Below, in pieces: positions 11,637-22,245 of a stretch of 64,000 nucleotides of DNA; position 1 is the first letter of the stretch; each line of letters starts with the position of its first letter. The notes beneath the pieces were generated by a model. That model had not been told where the DNA came from. It made no database searches and saw only the letters and a list, made by a program, of their open reading frames with translations. The translations under genes and the position numbers were made by a program. The DNA is from Corbicula japonica. Taxonomy: Eukaryota; Mollusca; Bivalvia; Venerida; Cyrenidae. Where the stretch lies: NCBI GenBank assembly GCA_038501625.1, contig JAZAYU010000002.1:16978053-17042052 (forward strand). Direction: 5' to 3'.

Positions 11637-12437
11637 AACAATTATAAGCCACAAGTGATATAGTTTTCTCTGTATGATTTAAGTGTGTGTTTTGAACCGA
11701 TAAATAGCAAGAAATTGAACCACAAAAAAGTTGTTTATGATAAAAATCATGACGCCTAATGCACTTGACCCCTGTTTTTACTTGATATTTTGGGAATCTT
11801 AGGAACAAAAATGATATAAATTAAAATTATACATTATAACCTGTAATGGTTCTATCAGGGGTTCTTTTGGGATTTTTTTTCTTCATGGAATAAATAACAT
11901 AAATCATTCTTCTGAACTTTTATTTGGAAAACACCAAATTAATGATTTTTAGATTTCATACGACCTAGTAACTTCGATATTCTCCGCGGGAAAAGTAGTT
12001 CGTTAACAAGATTGAGTGCAAATAGGCATGTTATCACAATTTCTCCCAGTCTGTTCGATAATTAAATTTAACGTCGTTTATATTGTCGCTTGAACACCAA
12101 TCACTTCAGGAGTTAATGGGCCGTATATGCCAATAGGTTTAGAGCTAGATCAATGAATGTTTCGGCTGAAATTCCAGCTTGTTTAAATAAGCTTTAACGA
12201 CCTACTTGTTCTATAGACTTTAAGTTGTAAACGGTATAAATTACTAGATGTAAAGCAATTACATCATAATTGTTATGAACCCATTCCTTAATCTGTTCAC
12301 CGTTTAAATTTCTCTGGTGCATATTTTGCAGTTATTAAAATAATTTGCTTAAAAAAAATGAAATATTCATATTATTATATGAAACAGCTACACACAGAAA
12401 AAACACAACCTCACTATGCAGCCAAAAACTAGTAAGA
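11637..12437. other. no gene seen
   Basis: AT-rich spacer; no supportable structure. Confidence 0.4.
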
Positions 12438-12895
12438 GATGAATAGAGAGTATGGGTTTATAAACTGTTTAATATCACACAATACGCCACAAACAACTGA
12501 AGAAAAACCATTAGGAGGTATTGCCTTGAAACAGTCAGTGGCAAAACAATTTGCAACTGGGGTTAAAATCAGGTTCTACAGTGAACCAACCTCAATCTTG
12601 CCCCCAACAGATCTCATATGAACTAACAAGTTGTCTTGGTAAATAAGCTCAAACCCACCCATTAACTAGACAATGTTGCATTCAAAAGTACACACATGTA
12701 AAAGTGAAATATGCATATCAGGGATGGCCACATCCAGCAGACACAGCCTCCCTTAGGGATGAATAGATAACGGTATCGATTGAATGTACGGGGAGACGTT
12801 TTACGGCCGCCACACAGCACAAACAAAACTACTGTGATTATAAAAGTGAAATATGCATATCAGAGATGGCCACATCCAGCAGACACAGCCGCAGC
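12438..12895 (+). repeat. repeat family R1, copy b plus two extra head fragments
   Basis: The R1 body runs 12438-12690, including hairpin arms CAGTGGCAAA/TTTGCAACTG (one mismatch). It is followed by two R1 head pieces (AAATATGCATATCAG...GCCACATCCAGCAGACACAGCC) at about 12705 and 12847. Order and multiplicity show at least two nested or tandem insertions. Confidence 0.8.
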
Positions 12896-13169
12896 TAATA
12901 GCATTTTAAAGCAAATAGGTTGGTATTCGTTGACGTTACCATGACAAGAGCTCCTGGAATCCGATCAGCAATAAAGGTACAATGCCAGAAAAAAAGAAAA
13001 ATATTGAGCTTTAAGGTTATTGTTACAAAGTTTTTGTTAGTCCTTTTTTCATGCTCAAATGAAACACATAAAACAATCGCTCAAATAAATTTGTGATAAA
13101 GTTTTTATGGGAAATTAAATAAAGGAGTGTCTTATAAATCAGGAAAAGCGTCAATATATCGTATTGAAA

Positions 13170-13590
13170 TTTGGCCAGTCGCTGACACTTTGTTGTAATA
13201 AGGGATTCATGAAGAAGTCAGTGGTTCTAAAAAGTTTCCGATAGTTTAGAAAGAAACACTTTTTCCAGTTCATGTCGTCAATAAAATCGCAAAACATTCA
13301 CAGTGACTTATGAAACAAGTAGTCCTAAAACAGCTGGAAACAATTTCAAATTACATCCCTTTCAAATGGAAAAGTAATGTTTTGAAATACTTTGTTACTT
13401 GGTATTCCATGGGCATTTGCTCGGGTCTCGGTGTGGAAGATAATATTTACAAGTTGTTAAACTAAAAAAAACAACTAAGGTGATTACCACACCATTCTAG
13501 GCTTTCGTAATTAAATGAAGGTATTTTAATGAGAATATTTATAAGCGTAAAAAATGGATACGTTTTTATCATATTAAATATTTAAAAAGA
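13170..13590 (+). repeat. decayed relative of the 28.7-29.3 kb inverted-repeat element
   Basis: Shares in order TTTGTTGTAAT, AAACAAGTAGTCCT, TTACATCCCTTT, GTCTCGGTGTGGAA and a terminus-like AAAATGGATACGTTTTT with the element at 28745-29321. The left terminal repeat is not recognisable. Confidence 0.7.
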
Positions 13591-13654
13591 ACAAAATAAA
13601 AAAAAGAATACTTTTAATAAAGCATATGGTGAAAAAGTTAAATATGTATAATTA

Positions 13655-14052
13655 TGGTTATCTGGAAAAGCCACACTCAGGAAAAATCAGCCTCCCCACG
13701 CAGCGAAAAAGAAGAGAGCGAAAGAGATCATGTGTTCATAAGAATATTAATTTCAATTACACCACAAAGAATTAGCGAAAAAAAAAAGATCCTAGGAACG
13801 GTCAGTTGGAAAACAATTTCCAACTGGGTGTTAAAACCAGTTTCCAGGGTGCAACAGGTTCTCATATCAACAAACAAGTACAAGATGTCTTGGTGAAATT
13901 ACTCCATCCTCCCGCCAGCTAAACAATGTTGGATGCAAAGCACACAGACATATATACATAAGAAGCTTATAACATTACAAAGCCAAAGAGGTGAGTACTC
14001 AATGATCTTTCCTAGACCAAAGCCCATGGAGTCAAATTAACAAGAACACGAT
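13655..14052 (+). repeat. repeat family R1, copy c (near full length)
   Basis: Runs from the head (GCCACACTCAGGAAAAATCA) through CCTCCCCACGCAGC, the purine-rich segment, the hairpin at 13803-13826, and the tail GAGTCAAATTAACAAGAACA. In this copy both hairpin arms have changed together: CAGTTGGAAA pairs with TTTCCAACTG, whereas most copies have CAGTGGCAAA with TTTGCCACTG. Confidence 0.85.
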
Positions 14053-14054
14053 GC

Positions 14055-14433
14055 CAGTAATTTTTGTATTATATCTGGGAAACGGCGATAAAACTTGCAA
14101 AAGGTTTTCCTTAATTTATCATAGCGCTTACCTTGTTTTAAAAGATTTTCTGTTATGCAAATATTATCATTGAATATTATCATTGAAATCATTAACATCA
14201 TTCCAAGCTCTAGAAAAGCGAACAAGCTATTCGATATAAACCCCATAAGATGTTAACGAGGAACATCGCCGTCTTAAAATGAAAAAAAATACTATTATAT
14301 CAAAATTAAAATCGTCTCTTTTATCATGATATATTTTTGGAATGACGTATCCATTTTTAATAAATATCTGATAGATTTCTTCTCCATAACAAAGATGAAA
14401 GTTTATACAATCCAACCGATAGGGCGTCTATTA
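14055..14433 (-). pseudogene. broken C-terminal end of a reverse-transcriptase-type retroelement protein
   Basis: The minus strand encodes, in order, YHDKRDDFNFDI, SYGVYI, then LLKQGKRYDKLRKTFCKFYR. From memory this motif series is the region after the polymerase core of a retroelement protein abundant in bivalves. The frame is broken by a TAG straight after SYGVYIE and by a frameshift. The frameshift coincides with a 13-bp direct duplication (ATTATCATTGAAT at 14163 and 14176). Nothing upstream (14434 onward) resembles the catalytic core, so only the tail survives. It abuts R1 copy c. Confidence 0.7.
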
Positions 14434-15961
14434 AATAAGGCCGTATTTGGTGTTTAATGACTCACAATCTCATAAATATGCTTCCATTTAGGCCTACGGA
14501 AATGGAATAGATGATATCCAACAAGATTTATGGTCCTTATCATCTCTTGTATTCTTCATTACATGTTATAAAGTTTGCTGCCACTTATTTTAAGTATTAG
14601 ATTAGAGTTTTCTTCAGAAATTGTGAAGTGGTAAGATATATTATGTTGGCATGTGTAATGCAGTGATTGATGTTTATTGTTTGTTTCTTGGATTTATACG
14701 GGGATCAACGACTCGCCCTTATTATTTTGCTGACTTTATAGCATTCTGTAGGAACCAAGAAAATGTCCCCATGATCTGTTAATTTATGGTAGAAATATGT
14801 AACTTATTCACAATTTTAATTGTTTAAACACAATCGCGACATTCGGTGCAACAATAAATAGCAGCCTCGAAAGCATGACTACAATTTGTTTGCAAGACTC
14901 GGAAAAGCCCTCCGTCAGCAAAACTGACGTTACAGTTTAAGGATAAAGACGTTACTCTTCAAAACCATCTTATCTTCATCTTAAAGAATAAAATCAGTAA
15001 AACAACAAAAGTCCTTCCTTTTTTTCCGATCTTAATTGCCGTTACTTTGATATTTTAAAAATAGCTTAAACTATTCGACTCAAGTCTTCCGACTAACGTT
15101 CGAATTATGATCTGCGTAATCGCACGTTTCCGTAGATTACCCCGAGAAGTAACAATTGGGACACATGTTATACGAAACATGTCCAATGACTAACTCATTC
15201 ATAATTACTCTAATACGGACTTGGAGATACATTTTCAGATTGCACGAGCTAGCGTTTTTATATTCTTAATTACAAGCCGTGTTTCCCTGACGATTTTTTC
15301 TAATTTTAACCAGGTAAATACTAATCTATTTTGATTTTTTAAAACAATGTCGCAATGATATTAGATTTCAACAGGACAATATAATTTTATTTAACGAAAA
15401 ACAAATTTTCCTATATTTTGTTGTTTGTCAAATACGAGAGAACATGTTCATCATTAGGAACGCCGGCTCGCAATACAAAATTGATATAATTAATTTCTTT
15501 TAGAAAATTATATGTTATTTACCAGTGATGGAACGTTTCGTGCTGGCTACCCTGGGATTTGTGGATCGATTTCTGGAGAAAATCGGTCCAAAATAAGACA
15601 ATTCAGCTATTATTTTCGTCTAAAAATCTCATCTCTACTATAATTAAAGTGTTACTGTGTCAAAACGATCGTTGTCGAGCGGAACAATGCCACAATTAGG
15701 GAAGCCCATTTCGGTTCTTAGCTGACTTAGCTGACAGGCGGTAAGTACACTTATAAAGACATTTTATGTATGATGATTTGGATTGTTTACTATCAGGCAC
15801 AGAGCCGCAATAGTTAGCTTACATAACACGCCCGATGGTTTTGTACTATACTTATCACAAGAAGTGTATTTAATTCCTTTTAGTAATTCAGTATATTAAT
15901 TATATTACTATGTACTTTGCACGTAAATATTCTTTATTTTATGTATTGGAATGATAAAACA
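14434..15961. other. no gene seen
   Basis: AT-rich spacer. I looked for the missing polymerase part of the retroelement and did not find it. No palindrome or shared repeat stands out. Confidence 0.4.
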
Positions 15962-16200
15962 CAAGTAAAATAGAAATTGCCACATCCCGAAGACAATGCC
16001 TACTTAAACAGCCAAAAATGAACCGAGGAAAAAAGAGCATGGTTTCTAAAATGATCAAATTTAAAAATAAAGCATCACAAACATCTAACCAAAAAGAGAA
16101 GCGGACGAATAGCCGCTGCCAGTTGTAAACAATTACATGTAGCGACTGGGGGTATGGGGATAGAGTTAAAACAAGTTCTTGGGTACACCAGTCTTGCAAA
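15962..16200 (+). repeat. repeat family R1, copy d (diverged)
   Basis: Recognisable from GCCACATCCCGAAGACA, AGAGCATGG, CAGTTGTAAACAAT, CGACTGGGGG and TTAAAACAAGTTCT. More diverged than the other copies; the hairpin has a lengthened loop. Confidence 0.65.
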
Positions 16201-16364
16201 GCTTACATAACACCACCGGGGGTTTCTTACTTTAATTACCAAACCTAAGAAAATAAAAGGCAATGTTAATTTCTCCCAGTTTTTATAGGTAATCGTTTTT
16301 AAATCTTAAAATCATTTTTTAAAAGAACCTAGAAGCTCGATTTGTTTCTGTTATCCCTGTCATT

Positions 16365-16691
16365 GTGTTCTTGCTAATTTGACTCCAGGTGCTCTGGTCT
16401 CAGTAAGGTCATTGAGTACCCACCCCTTTGGCTTTTCAATGCTATGAGCTTCTTATTTTTAATATGTTTGTGTTCTTATGCATGCAACAATGTTAAGCTG
16501 ATGGGTAACTAAGACAACTTGTGCTTGTTTTGTGATATGAGAACCTGTTGGTGCACCCTAGAACCTGGTTTAAATCCCCAGTGGCAATTTGTTTTTGACA
16601 CTGACCGTTGTAACGCGGTATCCCTAAAGGTTCTCTTTTTCGTTAATTGTCTCTGGCGTCCTATTTGAATTGACACACTTATGACAAACAT

Positions 16692-16765
<74 letters not shown>

Positions 16766-16850
16766 TCTCTCTTTCGCTCTTCTTTTTCGCTGCGCTCGGA
16801 GGCTGTGTTTTGTGAGTGTGGCGATTCCTGATACTATGCATATTTTTATT
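16365..16850 (-). repeat. repeat family R1, copy e (near full length) with long CT/GA tract
   Basis: Contains all R1 blocks on the minus strand: head, CACAGCCTCCG, purine tract, TTAACGAAAAAGAGAA, hairpin region, GGTTCTAGGGTGCACC, tail. The purine tract, short in other copies, is expanded here to a microsatellite. Any reading frame here is the repeat's own. Confidence 0.85.
16694..16773 (+). repeat. CT microsatellite inside R1
   Basis: About 68 bp of pure (CT)n, then CCCTCTCTCTCTTTCGC. It sits exactly where other R1 copies have a short purine-rich stretch. Confidence 0.95.
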
Positions 16851-16984
16851 TGTTTACAATAAGTGTATTCAATAACATTTACACTTCCTACTCCTTTGCA
16901 AGTAAATAATTTATTTGACATGTGTGAGTTTTGAACATCGTTCCGGCAACTATATTTTTGGTCTGTTTGTACCAGGTAGTTAGC

Positions 16985-17222
16985 GTGAGAACCTGTTGGT
17001 GCAGGTTAGTGCACCCTAGAAAGTCGTTTAAACTTCCAGCGGCAAATCGTTAGCCACTGTCCGTCCTATGGCGATAAAAACACATGTTTCCTTTTTCGTT
17101 AATTGATTGTGGGTTCTGTTTTGAAATCGATCATTTGTTAATCTAAATGAAAGATCTCTGCCCCTCTCTTCTTTCGGCTCTTTTGGGAGGCTGTGTTTTC
17201 TGAATGTGGTTATTATTATTAA
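16985..17222 (-). repeat. repeat family R1, copy f
   Basis: Second minus-strand R1 copy next to copy e, without the microsatellite. The hairpin arms are GCAGCGGCAAA-like and still mostly pair. It lies on the left flank of the satellite, pointing outward. Confidence 0.75.
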
Positions 17223-17457
17223 GATATTTTCAACAAGTATTTCGAAGCGTAATTGTGTCTTTCTCTTGCATCTCTGTCGCCGTAATTGCATGACATTACT
17301 AATTCAATTATAAGTGTTTTTATCGGACAAAGGCTGCTGACTTTAAGGCATTTTTTTCAACGTTGTTTGTACTATTGCGGTTGTAAACAGTTTCCCCTTC
17401 AACTGATGCTGTTATCAATTACGCCGTTTGTTTAAAGACATTCGAGCAGGCTAAAAA

Positions 17458-17600
17458 TGAGATGTCCTTCACCTAGGCTAGGCGACCTGAACATAAGTAT
17501 GCACTTCCATTACTGCCCATAAACAATCTCAATCAAATCGAGCCTGCAATATTTTGATATTTGTCGTGTTCGTTGGTGTTCAAAGTTCCCTTTTCATCTT
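17458..17600 (-). repeat. repeat family R2, copy b
   Basis: On the minus strand: AAAAGGGAACTTTGAA, ATATTGCAGGCTCGATTTGA and GGGCAGTAATGGAAGTGCAT. Flanks the satellite on the left; a mirror-image partner lies at 21668. Confidence 0.8.
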
Positions 17601-17850
17601 TTTTTCCTGTCAATGTATTAGTCACTGTTTAAGCGCTAACTTTCTAATAACTGAAAGTATAATGGCCTTTTACCCTAAACCATTCACATTTTGTTTTGAA
17701 ATAAAACATGCGCCGTTTTAATTTAATATAACGTAATTAGACCTTTGTTTTGAAACCCGTTGATCAGTTTCCTTCAAATTTGATTTTGACTGTGTACGGA
17801 TTTAGGACACAAATCAAAGCTTAGTTCTGTGGAGTATCAATTATTAAATT

Positions 17851-18600
17851 TCATTTATTTTTTTATTTTCTCGCTATACAGTGTAATTGGGATTTTAGAG
17901 TTTCGCTTTAACACTTCCATTCATTTGTTAATTTACTTGCTATATTTTTCTTGGAGTTTGGAGTTTCTCTGAAAAACCTCCATTCATTTGTTGTTTATTT
18001 GCTATACTTATCTAGGATTTTTGAGTTACCCTGAAACAATTTTATTAGTTTGTTGATTTACTTTCTATGCGTTTCTTTGATTTTGGAGTATCACTGAAAC
18101 AGTTTCATTAAAATTTTAATTTTGATTTATTTGATATACATGTAGTTATCTGGGATTTTGGAGTATTCCTTAACCAATTGCATACATTTGTTTATTTACT
18201 TTCTATACATTTCTGGGGTTTTAGAGTTTCCCTTAAACACCTCTATACATTTGTTGATTATTTGCTATTATACTGATTTGGGGTTTTGGAGTATTCCTTA
18301 AACAATTCCTTACATTCGTTGATTTATTGCTATTCTTATTTTAGATTTTTGAATTTCTCGTAAACGATTCAATTTTTTAGTTGATTCACTTAGTATACTT
18401 ATCTGGAATTTAGGAGCGTTTCGTAATCAATTCCATTCATTTACTGGTTAAACTTGTCTAGGATTTGTGAGATTCCTTTAAACAAGTCCGTTCATTTGTT
18501 GATTAACTTGCTCTATTTGTCTATGAATTTTGGAGTTTCCCTTAAACAGTTCCATTCCTTTGTTGCATTACTTGCTAAAATTGCTTTACTTATCTTGGAT
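17851..18600 (+). repeat. satellite, decayed left edge
   Basis: About 12 units of roughly 58-66 bp that are recognisably related to the 63-bp core unit (CATTCATTTGTTGATTTACT and GGAGTTTCCCTTAAACAATT blocks) but differ strongly from each other. Divergence falls towards the core. Confidence 0.85.
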
Positions 18601-21530
18601 TTCGGAGTTTCCTTTAAACAATTCCATTCTTTTGCTGATTATCTTTCTATACTTTTCTGTGATTTTGAAGTTTCCCTTAAACAATTCAAATCCTTTGCTG
18701 ATTATCTTTCTATACTTTTCTGTGATTTTGGAGTTTCTCTTAAACGATTCCATTCTTTTGCTGATTATCTTTCTATACTTTTCTGTGATTTTGAAGTTTC
18801 TCTTAAACAATTCCATTCTTTGCTGATTATCTTTTTATACTTTTCTGTGATTTTGGAGTTTCTCTTAAACAATTCCATTCATTTGCTGATTATCTTTCTA
18901 TACTTTTCTGTGATTTTGAAGTTTCTCTTAAACAATTCCATTCATTTGCTGATTATCTTTCTATACTTTTCTGTGATTTTGGAGTTTCTCTTAAACAATT
19001 CCATTCATTTGCTGATTATCTTTCTATACTTTTCTGTGATTTTGAAGTTTCTCTTAAACAATTCCATTCATTTGCTGATTATCTTTCTATACTTTTCTGT
19101 GATTTTGAAGTTTCTCTTAAACAGTTCCATTCATTTGCTGATTATCTTTCTATACTTTTCTGTGATTTTGGAGTTTCCCTTAAACAATTCCATTCATTTG
19201 CTGATTATCTTTCTATACTTTTCTGTGATTTTTGAGTTTCCCTTAAACAATTCCATTCATTTGCTGATTATCTTTCTATACTTTTCTGTGATTTTGGAGT
19301 TTCCCTTAAACAATTCCATTCATTTGCTGATTATCTTTCTATACTTTTCGGTGATTTTGGAGATTCCTTTAAACAATTCTATTCTTTTGCTGATTATCTT
19401 TCTATACTGTTCTGTGATTTTCGAGTTTCTCTTAAACAATTCCATTTCATTGCTGATTATCTTTCTATACTTTTCTGTGATTTTGGAGTTTCTCTTAAAC
19501 AATTCCATTCATTTGCTGATTATCTTTCTATACTTTTCTGTGATTTTGAAGTTTCCTTTAAACAATTCCATTCATTTGCTGATTATCTTTCTATGCTTTT
19601 CTGTGATTTTGGAGTTTCCCTTAAACAAACAATTCCATTCATTTGCTGATTATCTTTCTATACATTTCTGTGATTTTGAAGTTTCCCTTAAACAATTCCA
19701 TTCATTTGCTGATTATCTTTCTATACTTTTCTGTGATTTTGAAGTTTCCCTTAAACAATTCCATTCATTTGCTGATTATCTTTCTATACTTTTCTGTGAT
19801 TTTGAAGTTTCTCTTAAACAATTCCATTCATTTGCTGATTATCTTTCTATACTTTTCTGTGATTTTGAAGTTTCTCTTAAACAATTCCATTCATTTGCTG
19901 ATTATCTTTCTATACTTTTCTGTGATTTTGGAGTTTCCTTTAAACAATTCCATTCATTTGCTGATTATCTTTCTATACTTTTCTGTGATTTTCGAGTTTC
20001 CTTTAAGCAATTCCATTCATTTGCTGATTATCTTTCTATACATTTCTGTGATTTTGGAGTTTCCCTTAAACAATTCCATTCACTTGCTGATTATCTTTCT
20101 ATACTTTTCTGTGATTTTTGAGTTTCCCTTAAACAATTCCATTCATTTGCTGATTATCTTTCTATACTTTTCTGTGATTTTGAAGTTTCCCTTAAACAGT
20201 TCCATTCATTTGCTGATTATCTTTCTATACTTTTCTGTGATTTTGAAGTTTCTCTTAAACAATTCCATTCATTTGCTGATTATCTTTCTATACTTTTCTG
20301 TGATTTTGAAGTTTCTCTTAAACAGTTCCATTCATTTGCTGATTATCTTTCTATACTTTTCTGTGATTTCGGAGTTTTCCTTAAACAATTCCATTCATTT
20401 GCTGATTATCTTTCTATACTTTTCTGTGATTTTCGGGGTTTCCCTTAAACAATTCCATTCATTTGCTGATTATCTTTCTATACTTTTCTGTGATTTTGAA
20501 GTTTCCCTTAAACAATTCCATTCATTTGCTGATTATCTTTCTATACTTTTCTGTGATTTTGGAGTTTCCCTTAAACAATTCCATTCATTTGCTGATTATC
20601 TTTCTATACTTTTCTGTGATTTTGGAGTTTCTCTTAAACAATTCCATTCATTTGCTGATTATCTTTCTATACTTTTCTGTGATTTTGAAGTTTCCCTTAA
20701 ACAATTCCATTCATTTGCTGATTATCTTTCTATACTTTTCTGTGATTTTGAAGTTTCTCTTAAACAATTCCATTCATTTGCTGATTATCTTTCTATACTT
20801 TTCTGTGATTTTGAAGTTTCTCTTAAACAGTTCCATTCATTTGCTGATTATCTTTCTATACTTTTCTGTGATTTCGGAGTTTCCCTTAAACAATTCCATT
20901 CATTTGCTGATTATCTTTCTATACTTTTCTGTGATTTTGAAGTTTCTCTTAAACAATTCCATTCATTTGCTGATTATCTTTCTATACTTTTCTTTGATTT
21001 TGGAGTTTCTCTTAAACAATTTCATTCATTTGCTGATTATCTTTCTATACTTTTCTGTGATTTTGAAGTTTCCCTTAAACAATTCCATTCATTTGCTGAT
21101 TATCTTTCTATACTTTTCTGTGATTTCGGAGTTTCTCTTAAACAATTCCATTCATTTGCTGATTATCTTTCTATACTTTTCTGTGATTTTGAAGTTTCTC
21201 TTAAACAGTTCCATTCATTTGCTCATTATCTTTCTATACTTTTCTGTGACTTGAAGTTTCCCTTAAACAATTCCATTCATTTGCTGATTATCTTTCTATA
21301 CTTTTCTGTGATTTTGGAGTTTCCTTTAAACAATTCCATTCATTTGCTGATTATCTTTCTATACTTTTCTGTGATTTTGAAGTTTCCCTTAAACAATTCC
21401 ATTCATTTGCTGATTATCTTTCTATACTTTTCTGTGATTTTGGAGTTTCCCTTAAACAGTTCCATTCATTTGCTGTTTATCTTTCTATACTTTTCTGTGA
21501 TTTTGGAGTTCCTCTTAAACAGTTCCATTC
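18601..21530 (+). repeat. 63-bp satellite, homogeneous core, about 47 units
   Basis: Head-to-tail 63-bp units, mostly over 90 percent alike. They vary at a few sites: GAAG/GGAG/TGAG/CGAG, CCCTT/CTCTT/CCTTT, and ACAATT/ACAGTT. Units off length are one base short near 18820, four long near 19627, one long near 20435 and one short near 21250. Because 63 is a multiple of three and the unit lacks stops in two forward frames, reading frames of 263-631 codons appear. They switch frame at those indels and encode only a hydrophobic 21-residue repeat. I regard them as non-coding. Confidence 0.97.
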
Positions 21531-21666
21531 ATTTGTAGATTTACTTGGGAATGCTATAATTATTTGGGACTTTGGCGTAATCCTTGAACAATTACATTCA
21601 GTCGTTGATTTTGTAGTGTTCATTAAATAGTTTCATTTATTGGTTGATTAACTTGCTATTCTTATC
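21531..21666 (+). repeat. satellite, decayed right edge
   Basis: Two diverged units (ATTTGTAGATTTACTTGG, GGTTGATTAACTTGCTATTC), ending at R2 copy c. The right edge is much shorter than the left one. Confidence 0.8.
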
Positions 21667-21667
21667 T

Positions 21668-21855
21668 GTATGAGCCCCGCCTATATGCAACTAGATGAAA
21701 AGGGAACTTTGAAAGCCCCCGAACAAGACAAATATGAAAATATTGCAGGCTCGGTTTGATTGAGCCTGTTCAGGGGCGGTAATGGAAATCCTTATTACTG
21801 TCCACGCCGCCTAGCCCCGGATTGAGTCCAACTTAGTATTTACACCAATAAACAT
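21668..21855 (+). repeat. repeat family R2, copy c
   Basis: Starts GATGAAAAGGGAACTTTGAA at about 21694 and contains GGCTCGGTTTGATTGAGCC (arms GGCTC/GAGCC), then GGCGGTAATGGAAATCC and CGCCGCCTAGCCCCGG. It directly abuts the satellite's right edge and is inverted relative to copy b. Confidence 0.85.
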
Positions 21856-22002
21856 TACAAATTTGATCCATCTAAAACGATAGTATACAAGAATTAATTA
21901 GTATTGGTTATAAAAAATGAGTGATTTTTGTTTGTTTTTAAGAAGAATTTTAAGCATTCTTTGAAATAAAATACCAATTTGTTGGCATTTAGTTTTACTG
22001 AA

Positions 22003-22245
22003 AAAAGAGAAATATGCAGAAAGATGGCCACATCCAGCAGACACAGCCTCCCCACACAGCCAAACAGTAGAGAGGAAACGAGAGAGCATGGAATTACAAT
22101 AATCAATTTCAATATGGACGCCACAACCAATTAACGAAAGTGAGAACACGAGGGGTTACCGCCTTGGAACGGTCAGTGGCAAAACAATTTGCCACTGGGG
22201 GTTTAAACCAGGTTCTAGGGTCCACCAACCTCACACACTGAAGAA
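22003..22245 (+). repeat. repeat family R1, copy g
   Basis: Head at 22003, CACAGCCTCCCCACACAGCC, AACCAATTAACGAAA, GGTTACCGCCTTGG, perfect hairpin CAGTGGCAAA-ACAA-TTTGCCACTG at 22174-22197, then GGTTCTAGGGTCCACCAACC. The tail after the last block is missing. Confidence 0.9.

Noticed and set aside
14132..14209. A minus-strand exon between CTTTTCTAG and CAAG|GTAAGC
   Set aside because: The splice-like signals fall inside the broken retroelement frame, whose motifs continue straight through the supposed donor (KQGKRYDKLRKTF).
16509..16921. Minus-strand frames rich in Arg-Glu
   Set aside because: Translation of the GA/CT microsatellite within R1.
18454..21538. Reading frames of 555, 631 and 263 codons
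   Set aside because: They are the 63-bp satellite read in two frames; the frames exchange at single-base indels and give only a hydrophobic 21-residue repeat without start context or domain.
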